A stretch of 64,000 nt of DNA from Mytilus galloprovincialis (GCF_965363235.1 NC_134849.1:67413122-67477121), one strand, 5' to 3'; positions 29,640 to 41,587 are shown, counted from the first letter of the stretch. Notes: a model not told the origin generated them from the sequence alone. Made by a program: numbers and translations.

Positions 29640-30060
29640 TGTTCTCACAGTTTTATGTGACTGACATACAAGTGACAGGTTTAGCTAGCTGTAACACCAG
29701 CATTAATTCACCACTTTCTTCATCATAAAAAGTAAAAAAACAAAAAATATTGAACTCTGAAGCAAATAAAAAACGGAAAATCCCTAATAAAACGGCAAAA
29801 TAAAATAACAAAACACATCAAACGTATGGACAACGACTGTCATATTCCTGACTTGGAACATGCATTTTTAAATGTAGAAAATGTTGAATTGAACTTGGTT
29901 TTATAGTGCTTAACATGTCAGTTGTAGGACAGTCGCATCATTATCTATTATATTCCCTCCGATGAGCGAACAAAACAGACAGAACAGGTAAAATTGTCAA
30001 AAAAGGGGGAGGATACAGTTGTCATCGCCGTGTCACAATCTCAATTAAAACAAAAACAAA
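29640..30060. repeat. Retroelement 3'-tail repeat
   Basis: TGTGACTGACATACAAGTGA, TAACACCAGCATTAATTCAC and, further on, TCATATTCCTGACTTGGAAC are the tail words seen at 16030, 31400 and 60310. Non-coding. Confidence 0.6.
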
Positions 30061-30429
30061 CAAATATTTAACAAAGAAGCACAAAAAATCATAATCAAAT
30101 TTATGATTACTTACTTATATATGTATTTTAAATCAACCCATAAAGGATTGAAATAGTTGAAGTTATGTGACTGAGTGACACGGTTTACATCAATTCTAGT
30201 GTAGAATCGCGTGTTTGACGTCCGAATGTAAACGTCATACAGGGAGATATATAAAATAATGATAAACAAGTTACGCAGAATCTATACACAAATACCATCA
30301 TGTATTATTTGTGAAGTTGATACGGAATATTTATCAACACGTTCTTGGTACCTTACGATGAACTTCTTTTAGAAAAAGGACAAAACGTTCTTTGACATAC
30401 CTCCTGGTTCATCAATTTTTTGCTCAGAA

Positions 30430-30640
30430 ACTGGGGATGTTTTACGAAGTCTGAGTAGGAGCTGCAATCTCGTGACAATCGAATAAGTTGAAAATGTATA
30501 TCCCATTCGCAGGTGACGTTGGTATATTGCTACTAAGTTTGGGGAAATTCATAATTTCAAAATTAAAATCGTCTCGTTTTTTATAGATTCTGGTATTGAG
30601 ATGACTGTGTATGTCAAATTAAAGGTATACGTCTTTAAAT
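30430..30640 (-). pseudogene. Reverse-transcriptase remnant
   Basis: The minus strand gives RIYKKRDDFNFEIMNFPKLS and then SSNIPTSPANGIYI, the thumb-proximal block of the family. It is closest to 15300-15470, which shares the preceding word CACAGTCATCTCA. Confidence 0.8.
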
Positions 30641-30854
30641 GAGACGGTGGAAGCCCCTCAATAAACTTTGTTAAATGCTGTCGGTTGGTATGTTCTGATT
30701 ACATATTTTCGCTTGATAAAACAGCAACCTTCTTTAATAAAAAAAACTTTTTGACGTTTCTGGTATGAAACAAACAAAACTATGTGCATACTTATATTTT
30801 GAATATATACTTGAAATGAAACAGCAAAGATAAATATTGGTTACAAAACTTTTA

Positions 30855-31075
30855 CTTCCCGAAACATTTCTGAGAATCGTATGACATACAATACTGATGG
30901 TGTGATACATGTAGAGTCGACAGATGTTAAATCATCGATTTTTTTCCTAGAAGTGTTGAAGGAAGGGTCTTTATATTCTTCTGTTTGCATTGTAAATTGG
31001 AATACAGAAAATTTGCAGAGACGTACTGAACTGTCAAGATATCCGGTAGGTTTTATATCAAATATTATTTTTTAA
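30855..31075 (+). repeat. Duplicated unit with an open frame of unknown function
   Basis: A frame of 64 codons from 30881 contains VIHVESTDVKSS, EGSLYSSVCIVNWN and TELSRYPVGFISN and stays open upstream to at least RNISENR. The same sequence with stops lies at 16535-16735. A possible donor GTAGGT follows the codon for P in RYP. It may be an exon or part of a mobile element; I do not recognise the protein. Confidence 0.45.
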
Positions 31076-31134
31076 TGTTTATAAAAGAAGTTATGTGCTT
31101 ATGTGGCAGATACAAACAAAATGTACATGTAATA

Positions 31135-31750
31135 TAAATAAGACGATCTGGTATGAGTGCCAATGAGACAACTCTCCATTCAATTCACAATGTTTTCTAG
31201 TTAAAAATAATTTTCACATATATTTTTATCTTTGGTATTAACTAAGAATGCCTACTAGAGTTTTTGAATTAATTTTGTCCGTTAAAATTTATGTTTTGGT
31301 TTGAAGTACATTATAACGTATTCTTTTCCAAACAATCTGATTTGTTTGGAATTTTCGTAATCATTGCATTCGGTTTAAACAACAGTTACTGTAAATAGTG
31401 AAATATCGAGCTCCGAGGAAAATTGTAAACGGAAAGTCCGTAATCAAACAGCAAAATCAAAAGCTCGAATACAGAAAATAAGTGGATAGCATTTGTCAAA
31501 TTCCTGACTTGGTACTGGTATTTTTATATGTAGAAAATAGTAGAGTAAACCCGGTTTAAAAGCTATCTAAACCTCTCAAAGGTATGCTTTAGTGACAGCG
31601 ACATATACGAAGTGGGAACAAAACGAACATACATAGTTGTCAAAAGAACATGTAGAGATACAGCATTAAACATTGTGTTATAATCCGAATCAACATAAAC
31701 ACAAACAATTATGTTAACAAAGAATCACAACAAGGCGTACTGAAAAAGCA
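31135..31750. repeat. Family B start followed by a retroelement tail
   Basis: 31139-31180 has TCTGGTATGAGTGCCAATGA and GACAACTCTCCAT (family B left edge). 31400-31750 carries the tail words CCGAGGAAAATTGTAAACGG, TCCTGACTTGGTACTGG and AACCTCTCAAAGGTATG. No gene. Confidence 0.5.
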
Positions 31751-32652
31751 CATAAGGGAATATGAAAGACAAGATTACAAAATTTATCAATAAACTACTG
31801 TTGCTTAAATGTACACTGTATTTTTAATTGTAAAATGCACAACTTTCATAGTGGACAGATTCAACAAGTGTAGAACAATAACTATAAATTGGCAATAGAA
31901 AATATTATATGTTATGTCTGGTGTTACGGTTATAACCATTATTGAACTTAAACTTGTTTAGTGTCACTCAATGTACAGTTCACACCGTAATTCGGGTTTC
32001 CATTTCGTCGTCTTTGTTACGCGATTTAATGACAAAATGTGCATGTTAAACTTTCACTGTGTACAATTTTCGCTGAATGGGAAAATACACCCGAGAAAAA
32101 AACGTATTGTATTGTTAAATATTTCGAATAAAATATAAATGTAATAAATTGATAGATAATTGATTACATATATCTACGTGTACTACAAATTGATATACAC
32201 ATATTCAGAGCCCTTTCAATAATCATTCTAATCATGTGCCATCATGCATGTGGTAAAAACTGAAGTTTTTAATCAAGGTGGTGCTAGTATAAAACATCAT
32301 TTTGAAAGCATATTAGTTTGAATATCAGTTAAAATATAATTTGCTTTAATCTAATTCTTACACATTATTTTGATCTACCAATCATCACAAAAGATATACA
32401 AATGTTATTTCACCTTTATGATTAAATGAGCATAATTAGTGTTCATATAAATTTCAAGTAATCTCGATAATTAGCAGCTTAATATGTTGAATCAGAACAG
32501 TTGTAAATCTATGAATAGGTAGGGAAATGTACGCCAGTCAAATTTTCGCGTGGCTATAGTTGTCGAGAACAAAGCAAAAAAATAAACACAGTGGAAAATA
32601 GTCCGATATATACGGTATATCATTTATGCTAAATCATTCCAAATTGGGTTAG
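31751..32652. other. Upstream region of the coiled-coil lectin, no gene recognised
   Basis: AT-rich unique-looking DNA. No repeat family or open frame is recognised. It would contain any distal regulatory sites of the gene at 32717, but none can be named. Confidence 0.35.
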
Positions 32653-32662
32653 TCTATATACA
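32653..32662 (+). promoter_or_regulatory. TATA box of the coiled-coil lectin gene
   Basis: TCTATATACA lies about 60 bases before the ATG at 32717, a normal spacing for a short 5' leader starting near 32685. A six-codon upstream frame (ATG at 32684) would fall at the very start of such a leader. Confidence 0.5.
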
Positions 32663-32716
32663 CCAAACTTCTAACCACCAAAATGATACTCTTTATTTAG
32701 CATCTGTTTAAACAAA

Positions 32717-35700
32717 ATGGGATTCCTATCAATGATTATTCTGTGTATAATCGGAATGGTATTTAAAGATGTGATTGCGCTACCATGCCTGTCCAACGAC
32801 TCAAAGACGAAATTTGATGCTACCAGAAAAGCATTGACAGATTTACAAACTTCCATTAATAACAGAGTTACACGTTTACAAACCGATATGAAAAATAAAA
32901 TGAAGAAACTAGATGACCAAATGGGTTATTTGCAAACGGACATGAAAAATAGAATAAAGAAATTAGATGAGGGCATGGGATCTTTAGTTTCAGATTTTCA
33001 AAGTGAGTAAATAAAAGTATTGGTGTATTTTGAGATTTAAAAACACTACTTCATTTATTGATCATTGAAATTGTTTCTTATCATTTCATTTATTAAACTG
33101 TTGCAGGCTATATTTAGCATATTTTAAAATCTGGTGCAAGAAAATTGGTACCGTATTAAACTAAAGCGTACAGAATTATCGAATCTTTATTATTAAAATA
33201 AAAGTAAAATAACAAAACTCCTCGGAAAATTGAAAATGGAATGACCTTTGTATCATATAATAAGTTCTTACTACATCAATACGCCAAACAATGAATAAAC
33301 TATTGTTAAAGCAAATGTGTCCCTACAATTTCTTTTTCGGATTCAATTTGTATTTGATTTTTAAACAATTTATTCATCAGATCTTTAAAAACTCATCAGA
33401 TATGACAAAACTATAATGTGTACGCCACACGCGTCTTTGTCCTTGATGAGTTCATTTAGTACTTAGTGATGTTCAAATACTTATTTTAAAAGCTTAAGGC
33501 CATTAAAGAACGTAATTGAAGTTTGTGTATGTGTGGACAGTTGTTTAACAGCGTGTTTTGGCATGCCACAAAACCAGGTTCAACCCACCATTTTTTCCTT
33601 TAAAAATGTCCTGTACCAAGTCAGGAATAAGGCCATTGTTATATTATAGCTCGTTTCTGTGTGTGTTACATTTTAACGTTGTGTTTCCGTTGTGTCGTTT
33701 GTTTTCTCTTATTTTTGAGTTTGAATTCACATTACTATAAGATGTGTCACGGTACGTATCTATAATAAATTCATGTATTTGGTTTTGATGTTATATTTGT
33801 TATTCTCATAGGATTTGGTCTAATGCTTAGTCCGTTTCTGTGTGTGTTACATTTTAATGTTGTGTCGTTGTTCTCCTCTTATATTTAATGCGTTTTCCTC
33901 ACTTTTAGTTCGTTACCCCGATTTTGTATTTTGTACATGGATATATGAGTTTTGAACAGCGGTATACTACTGTTGCCTTTATTTGATTGAAATAATGTAT
34001 ACTGATCAACTCAAGTAGCATCATTCATGATCACACTTACAATTTTCATGTATATTTAATCATTATTAAAAATATATATAATACCTTCATATGCAGTATG
34101 ATACTCTTAATAAATAATGATATAATTTAGAATGCCTTTATTTCTATTAAGAAAAACAATGGCGAAAATACAACGGACATTGTTACTACTTTGGAAGCGA
34201 AGTGCTTACCTGGTTTAAGTCTGAGGTAAGATTTTATATAGATGTATGCACAACTTTTGGTCCAATAACAAAAACAATATAATCTTCAAAAACACATTTT
34301 GAAATACGTGACTATCGTTAATGAAGTAAAGAAGAACTGATAACATGGGTTGTATATTGCTTCGGATCCTCATTCAACCGTTTCTTCACATCTGTTTTAA
34401 GCCAGCAGTTAGAATCCCAGACTTGAATCGACATCAACCGATAGTGTTCTATAACAGATCGTTTGCTTTGTCATATTACATTTTATATTTTTTTAATTTC
34501 TATTATCATTGCATTTTAAGCAACGATGCAGGCAGATTGGAGGACATTTAGCAAAAATAGATGACGAGGCAGAAAACAAATGGATAACGGATAATAGAAC
34601 AGGTAAAATACGACCTTTGATTAAGAAAACAATAGATGAACATAAAAAAGACGATGTGCATGAACTTTTGAAAGCGTTATCAAAAGAAAATTGTCAATTG
34701 CCAATAGAATTATCGAAAAATTCAGGAATTTGGATTTGTAAGAACCTAAGGTCTCAGCTCTCTTAGAGAAAGTAATTCTTATATAAATGTGGCTTATCTT
34801 TTTCGGTTCCATTTTCTCGTAATAGCTCTTTGAAATTATAATTATTGTTTTACATTCATGGCTTTCAAATTGTAATGTTTGAACGATTCTTGCAAACGTA
34901 TCTCAAACTGTTTTGAAAGAAACATCATGTACACGATATGATTAAACACTTCGTTCAATATATGATAAGTTTGTTCTTTTATTTCGATCGCAGTTTGAAC
35001 AGAAGGCTTCTTTTTTTATAAATAACGAAATGTACGACATTGTGATTGAAGACTTCACTGAATAGATTTTGTTAAAGACAAACATAAATATGATGTCATT
35101 TTATTGACATATATGTATGATTTAATTTTAGTAAACAATAGTTACTGGATGGGACTGACTGACTTAAAGGAAGGAGAATACCGTTGGAGTTATGACCAGA
35201 CATTGGCAAAATATAAACCATGGTATAGTGGATGGGGAAGTAAAGGTACAGCCAATAACTGCGGATTGATGTATGGTGGCACCAATACTTGGCTAGACTA
35301 TCCTTGCACTAAATCATACTATTATGTATGTGAAAGTCATATCTGTAAGTATTGATTGTATCAAAAGTAAACAAAAACTCATAAATTTCAAGTTTAAGTA
35401 AAAAAAAAAATCTTAACATTATGGATAGCTAAGAATACGTATTGCTATATTATACGACGTCCATTTCTTAAAAAAAGTAGACCGTAATTAGAGAAAATTT
35501 TAATGTCTATTTCAATTTGAATAAAAAGAATTATTTCACTGATAATATGGGATATAATGTATTTTAAATGATAATTCACTTATTAAATACAATTCTTATT
35601 TTCATATTTGAACGATATTACAAAAACAAATGTAAGATAAATTAGTATATGTCGTATTTATTTGATTTCTGTGTATCTTTTGTTTAGCTTAGTTTTGTTC

Positions 35701-36226
35701 TGCTATTCCTGTTTTTATTTTTTATTTGGACTGTGTTAACTGTATCTATTTTGTCTTTGGCTCTTTTGTGCTGTTATCCATTTTGTTATCAATATATTTA
35801 ACATGTTTACGTTAGCTACATTTTTGTTATAACTCAACATGCATCACTTTGAGAATGTTATTCCATTCGAAAGAATTCATGATATAAACATGAAATTAAA
35901 ATAACTGTGTAACTTGGAATTTGATATTTTGACATTTTTTTTTTCATTTTTGATTTTTTTTTTGTTACTTTGCTTATTTTTACCATGAGCTTTTTCGATC
36001 GTTTAATTTTATAATCATTTTCAACTACCAAGAGCATGATAAGGTTGTCCGAGTTAAATTGAGAAACTCAAATCAATTACAAAAGAACAAATGTTGTGTT
36101 ATTTTCATCATGATAGCCTTTGTTTGTGAAGTTAATGTTGCACGAACACTGCATGAAAACAGCCTCGCTCAATATTAACATGATTTCAGGAATTTAGATT
36201 TTGTTTTTTATTTTACAGGTTACTGA
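32717..36226 (+). CDS. Secreted coiled-coil C-type lectin-like protein lacking sugar-binding motifs
   Basis: Five coding exons join in frame to 220 residues: 32717-33002, 34152-34225, 34521-34602, 35132-35344 and 36219-36226. Residues 1-21 (MGFLSMIILCIIGMVFKDVI) are a signal peptide. Residues about 30-95 are heptad-like and repeat LQTDMKN..KKLD..MG twice, a coiled coil likely to make the protein oligomeric. The lectin-like fold starts at QWRKYNGHCYYF, then TWFKSEQRCRQIGGHLAKID, YWMGLTD and YRWSYD, the cysteines of ANNCGLM and DYPC, and YYYVCESH. It is a short-form domain: no extra N-terminal Cys pair. EPN/QPD is absent (KPWYSGWG sits there) and WND is WLD, so classical calcium-dependent sugar binding is unlikely; protein or non-classical ligands are possible. 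The donor after CAT ATC T is a perfect GTAAGT; without that splice the protein would end CKY instead of CY. Confidence 0.9.
33540..33985 (+). repeat. Retroelement 3'-tail repeat inside lectin intron 1
   Basis: GGCATGCCACAAAACCAGGT, AATGTCCTGTACCAAGTCAG, TGTGTGTTACATTTTAACGT and GAACAGCGGTATACTACTGT match 42150-42610 almost word for word. Short open frames in it are repeat sequence. Confidence 0.85.
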
Positions 36227-36256
36227 TGTTTGAAATGAAGACTTATAACATCAAAT

Positions 36257-36262
36257 AATAAA
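36257..36262 (+). terminator. Polyadenylation signal of the coiled-coil lectin gene
   Basis: AATAAA 31 bases after the stop in the last exon. The short 3' UTR supports the five-exon model. Confidence 0.6.
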
Positions 36263-36289
36263 GAGAAAAATCTTTCAGGCTAAAAAATG

Positions 36290-36720
36290 TCTTAGTCATT
36301 GCTTTCTTATATATTTTCAAGAGGAGTATACTTGATTTACTTATGCTAAACAATTTCACGAAACCCAATTATACAGCATTCCATCTCTAGATTACTGGAA
36401 TTTACATGTAATGGCGCTCTCCACTCACATACTCCTTTAACATTGGAGCTGTTACAACAAAAGACTTATAGACTTAAAAAATAGACAAGTCGATGCGTCC
36501 CTGAAATACCGTTTCAAAGCTGGTACATAAAATGTTTCAGTGTCATGTACTAATAGTTATTTTGTTCTTTGTTACATGATTGCTTTAGTTGATTTGGATT
36601 AGTAATAGTTTTCAGTTACTGCAAATTGTGTATGGTGGGTACTTTGTTTCTTTAAGTTTTTTCTTTTGCTGCAATGCAAATAAATCAGGTCGTCAGTTTT
36701 TTTCTTGTTTGAATTAAAAT
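36290..36720. other. Intergenic with a local duplication
   Basis: 36605-36715 (TAGTTTTCAGTTACTGCAAA to GGTCGTCAGTTTTTTTCTTG) is repeated at 36748-36850, each followed by a family D start. A 150-bp tandem duplication explains this. Confidence 0.6.
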
Positions 36721-36960
36721 TGAGAATGGAAATGGGGAATGTGTCAAATAACAGTTTTCAGTAACTGCAAATAGTGTATGGTGGGTACTTTGTTTCTTTT
36801 AGTTTTTCTTTGCTGCAATGTAAATAAATCAAGGCGTCAGTTTTTTCTTGTTTGTATTGAAATTGAGAATGAAAATGGGGAATGTTTCAAAGAGACAACA
36901 ACCCGACCATAGAACAGACAACAGCAGAAGGTTACCAATAGGTCTTCATTTGGTCTACTT
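36721..36960 (+). repeat. Family D repeat, tandemly started
   Basis: A short family D start at 36721-36750 and a longer one from 36860 (TTGAGAATGAAAATGGGGAA, CAACCCGACCATAGAACAGA) flank the local duplication. Confidence 0.75.
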
Positions 36961-37371
36961 TTGAAATATCGGGACTTTTAGAACTTTGATATGAATTAGG
37001 GTGTTCAACGGTGCTGAACGGTGTTTGTCTCCGTTGAAAAGATCAATCATACTATTTCTGCCGATGTTTCATATACCTCAAGTGAATGACTAGCTTAATT
37101 TTGATGTGTTGTTTAAATGTTACACAGCTACAGTGACCTACATAAATCATACTCTTACATATATGAAAATGAACATAAAACCCGAACTCAACATATCAAT
37201 GCCGAACAAAGTGACCTTGGTTTCCCTATTTATACATATTGATTGACTCTCATTCATGATTTCCAAAATATAAAAATAAGAAGATTTTTTAGACAGAAGT
37301 TCTATGTTCTTCTTTATGTAAAGTAACAATTGTATATCATGTATATGGGTGTTTATTATCAAAGTCAAGAT

Positions 37372-37880
37372 CAATTGATTTGATACAATATTCCTGTGCT
37401 TGTATTTCATATCATGATTTCCTTGATAGAGGGTTGCTGGTCACAAGGAAGCTATTAAACTAAGAATTCCAAATGGTGAAGTTAAAATCATCCTTTCGTA
37501 AATTTTACGAACGTCATCACGAGTTGGTTGACCGTTATGGAATAACCGTTTGACAGATAATATCGGATATGTTCCTTACGTCGTAACTGCAATCCCCTTC
37601 CCTTTTCATGAATGTGACCTACCGAATTGGACTATTTACCGGGTTTTTAATATCATTAGCAACACGACGGGTGCCACACGTGGAGCAGGATCTGCTTACC
37701 CTTCTGGAACACCTGAGATCACCCATAGTTTTTGTTGGGGTTCGTGTTTGTTAGTCTTTAGTTTGTATGTTGTGTCATATGTATTATCATTTGTCTTTTT
37801 CGTTTTTAGCCATGGGATATTTTCGATCTATTAGTTTGGCTGTCCCTCTGGTATATTTCACCCCTCTTTTAAAACATCTT
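37372..37880 (+). pseudogene. Reverse-transcriptase C-terminus with 3' tail
   Basis: The translation includes YHDFLDRGLLVTRKLL, a stop, EFQMVKLKSSFRKFYERHHE and LVDRYGITV, ending in TGA near 37553. The tail then has AGCAACACGACGGGTGCCAC, GGAACACCTGAGATCACCC and finally GGCTGTCCCTCTGGTAT. This copy links the coding end to the tail sequence found alone elsewhere in the window. Confidence 0.85.
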
Positions 37881-38559
37881 GTTATACAAACCTTAAGAGT
37901 TTTTATTACCTTAGGCTTAATGGAATATTAAGGGTTCGATTACTTTATATTATATCTCAACCATTCCATGTAATGAAGACTAGAGGGTCTGATTAAATAT
38001 TGGCGTGGTCTTATTGACCGTTAAACATCTTAAATATTCTGAATTTTAGTAAAAATATTTTTTATTCGCTCAAGTATTTGCGAGTATAGAATGATCCGTT
38101 GAAGATTTGAAAATTTGATTAATTTACATATTTTACGGTAAAGCTTGTTATATGGTAAATATGTCGTTTGTTGACGATTGTATGTTGACCTGATATAATT
38201 AAGATCTTTTTATCTGTTGCGTTGTGTTAAAACTAATTTATGACGCCCTTAACCTCCTTTTCTTCATAACTGATAGAAGGCTTGGCAACAAGCACGCAGC
38301 GGAAACGTTATGATTTTCAAGGATGAAAGTCGAAGTTATTTTATAAATAGACAATCTCTTGCTATTTATGTATATTTTTTTTTAAGAAATAACCAATTGT
38401 TTTTGGACAGGTATATGAAAATATGTCGGGAGTAAATTGATTTTTGTATATTTTATTCATCCCAATTCTAATGTAATTCAACAATGGTAATAGCATAATA
38501 ATCATTAGGAATTAATTTTGGAAAATCACTTAATAACGCTAAAAAGAGATATACTATGC
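37881..38559. other. Intergenic, no gene recognised
   Basis: AT-rich; no motif-bearing frame and no repeat recognised. Confidence 0.4.
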
Positions 38560-38880
38560 TAAATAAATAAAGGCAACAGTAGTATACCGCTGTTTGAAAT
38601 TCATCAATTGATTGAGAAAAAAAAACAAATTCCGGGTTACAAACTAAAACTAAGGTAAACACATCAAATATATAAGATAAGAATTACGACACAACAGAAA
38701 CACACCATTAAGATGTAACACACACAGAAGCGAACAATATAACAATGGCCATATTCCTGACTTGGTACAGCTAGGACATTTAAAGAAAAATGGTGGATTG
38801 AACCTGATTTCGTGGCATACAAGACCTCCCGCTTTTATGGCAATGTTAAATATAACATTAAAATGACAACATTTCATGAC
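38560..38880 (-). repeat. Retroelement 3'-tail repeat, reversed
   Basis: Reverse of the 33540 and 42150 tails: AAAGGCAACAGTAGTATACC, then AACACATCAAATATATAAGA, CTGACTTGGTACAGCTAGGA and GATTTCGTGGCATACAAGAC. Confidence 0.8.
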
Positions 38881-38939
38881 ATGACTTCAATACAAATAAA
38901 TGAGAGAACATATAGGACAGAGAAACACCCGCATATTAG

Positions 38940-39110
38940 CTAACAAAATGTACCAGGTTTATTATTTAATACGCCAGACGTGCGATTCGGCCACACAAGA
39001 TGAATCAACCAGTGACGCTCAAATAAACAAAATGTTCGAAAGCCAAAACAATTACAAAGTTGGAGAGCATCGAGGTCCAAAAGTTCCCAAAGTGTGTATA
39101 CTACGGCTAG
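38940..39110 (+). repeat. Family A repeat, left part
   Basis: ACCAGGTTTATTATTTAATA, CGCCAGACGTGCGATTCG and AACCAGTGACGCTC, then AATTACAAAGTTGGAGAGCA. Diverged relative of 39357. Confidence 0.7.
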
Positions 39111-39300
39111 GGTTTTCTGCCTAGGATCAGAACATCCTCGAGCTCACTATTTTGAATATATTATACTTCTGCAAGCACTATTTTTTTGTAAAATGACTAT
39201 ATCATCACATTCTAATTTATAAATATTTCCCCCAAAATAGGATATAATTAGGATATAATTAGAGATTAGATTTGTAAAACTTATATAACATTTATTAATA

Positions 39301-40320
39301 ACAATGAAAATAGTCTACTTCTGGTCAAAATATGGTGAATTCCGGTTGACCAGATAGTTATCAAAGGTGCCAGGATTATAATTTAGTACGCCAGACGCGC
39401 GTTTCGTCTACATAAGACTCATCAGTGACGCTCATATCAAAATATTTATAAAACTAAACAAGTATAAAGTTGAAGAGCATTGAGAATCCCAAATTCAAAA
39501 AAGTTGTACCAAATACGGCTAAGGTCATCTATGTCTTGGATAAGAAAATCCTTAGTTTTTCGAAAAATTTTAAGTTTTATAATCAGGCATTTTATAAAAA
39601 TAATCACATTATTGATATTCATATCAACACCGTGTTGACTACTGGGCTTGTGATAACCTCGGGGACGAAACGTCCACCAGCAGTGGCATCGACCCGGTGG
39701 TGTAAATGATGAAATGTCTACATTTAAATGCAGAAGACTTACTTGTTTTATAATGAACAGTAACAATTTTTAGCAGAGGTTAAAATCTAGAACGTCAAAT
39801 TGACAAAGGGCAATAGTTTCCATGAGATGTCATCCGATGACATCAGTTATACTAAACCAGAACATTCTTAAGAGTAAATAAACAGTTTGACAAAAACATT
39901 TTTTTTAAATCTTTTACGGTTTCAACGAAATACAGATAACAAGAAAAAGGGGTGCTCCTATAATGATGAGATTTTGGCTACACAGGATAGTACGACATCA
40001 TTGTCCAAAAAAGCATCTTAGAGGGAAAAAAATAAATACCAATTCTTTAGAGAACGATTAGAAGTCTTTCCAATGTCACTCCTAACAAATTAAAAAATAT
40101 ACAGTGTAAGGACTTTTTCAGAGGATTAGTCTGAAATATACTACTTCCGGTTAAACAACGGTCATTTCAGGTTGACCTGATAAATGATGAAATGTCTACA
40201 AACCAATGCAAAAGACACAACTGTTTGATATTAATGAACCAGTAAGAATTTTCTGCACAGGTCAAAATGTAGAACGTCAAATTGGCATGTGACCTTGATC
40301 TCTATTTCAATGTCATAGAT
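39301..40320 (+). repeat. Two diverged copies of a 150-bp unit, one carrying an insertion
   Basis: Copy 1 is 39301-39354 plus 39705-39815, split by the element at 39357-39702. Copy 2 is 40135-40300, unsplit. Shared words are CTACTTC.GGT, GGTTGACC.GATA, AATGATGAAATGTCTACA, and GGT.AAAAT.TAGAACGTCA followed by AATTG.CA. Confidence 0.85.
39357..39702 (+). mobile_element. Family A element, full-length copy with its unoccupied site nearby
   Basis: The element runs from GTTATCAAAGGTGCCAGGAT to GGCATCGACCCGGTGGTG, 346 bp. The unoccupied site is at about 40170-40200: GACCTGATAAATGATG there versus GACCAGATA + element + TAAATGATG here, so a TA may be duplicated at the target. Inside are GCCAGACGCGCGTTTCGTCT, CTCATCAGTGACGCTC, AAGTTGAAGAGCATTGAGAA and CTACTGGGCTTGTGATAACC. 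The ends are not inverted repeats of each other, so it is not a simple Tc1-type MITE. It has no complete coding frame. Confidence 0.75.
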
Positions 40321-40461
40321 CAGAGGACTTAAGTCGAAAAAACCCAGGTCAATCACTGGTATGGTTGTGGAGTAATACTGATTTTTAATACATAAGGGGA
40401 GAAAACTCCTTTAATGGTTGATCAAAACACTTTGACTTAAAAGGGTTGAAGTTGCGCCCTT

Positions 40462-41136
40462 TTGATCGACAATATATTCGTTGAGATTGGAGGATTTATA
40501 TTTCAACAGACAGTCGGTATTCCAATGGGTACTAATTGTGCACACCTGCTGGTCGATTTGTTTTTGTACTCGTATGAAGCAGAATTCATTCAGAACCTTC
40601 AAAAAGACATAAAGAAACAGCACCTTGCGAAATTCTTTAATTTTACTTTCCGATATATTGATGATGTTATATCATTTAATAATCAATATTTCAGCCAATA
40701 CTTACATCTCATATATCCAAGCGAACTCGAAATTAAGGATACTACTGATACTAGAAGGACTGCTTCATACCTTGATCTTTTCCTCAATATAGACGCAGAT
40801 GTACGACTTCACACGAAAATCTATTATAAACGGGACGATTTCAACTTCCAAATTATCAATTTCCCATTTCTCAGCGGTAACATACCCTCTGCCCCCATCG
40901 TATGGTGTTTACATATCACAATTCATACGTTATTCTCGTGCTTGGTCACACTATACGGAATTCATATACAGAAACTGCTCCAACAAAGTTATGAGGAGGA
41001 CAGATTAAAATTGACACTCCGTAAATTTTATGAACACCATTGCGAATTGATTGATCCATACGATGTGTCTTTGACCAAACTAGCTAAAGACATTTTTACC
41101 AGATGGTACATTGTGCTTTGTCATTACCTCGTCTAA
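40462..41136 (+). pseudogene. Best-preserved reverse-transcriptase fragment
   Basis: A 225-codon open frame contains, in order, FQQTVGIPMGTNCAHLLVDL, FTFRYIDDVISFNN (active-site YIDD), SELEIKDTTD, TASYLDLFLN, YKRDDFNFQI and FLSGNIPSAP. After SAP the true frame shifts: SYGVYISQFIRYSRAWSHYT reads in another frame (40799-41008). The first frame then resumes with LKLTLRKFYEHHCELIDPYD. Two compensating frameshifts therefore kept the reading frame open while scrambling about 35 residues. The fingers region upstream is missing. The tail continues to about 41330. It is not expected to be active. Confidence 0.85.
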
Positions 41137-41587
41137 TCTTTTAATTACCGAACGTAACTTGTTCCCGATTGTGACTGTTTTGCTGAGTGTGAATTCGCAT
41201 TAATATGAGACGTGTTTCGGTAATTATTTTTCCCATATTCATGTATTTAGTTTGATGTTATATTTGTATTTCGCATCGGATTTTGTCAAATGTGTTGACG
41301 TCTTTTCTAGTATATCATGCAGTATGGTAAAGAAAATTAATCACCGCCTTCATTTATTAGATTTGATTTTGTTCAACGTAATCTGAACGATGTTTTACGT
41401 TTGAAGATAGATTCAAAACAAACCGGACATATCTTTATAATATAGTTAATTGCTACCTCTGTTTACTATTACTAGTAATAAGTTTTGCAATGTACATTGT
41501 TATTAAATGTAATATCAGTATTTAGTTCAAATATAATCTTAAATCAATCCTAATCCTATCTTACTTTTGAGATATAGTTTTAGTCAT

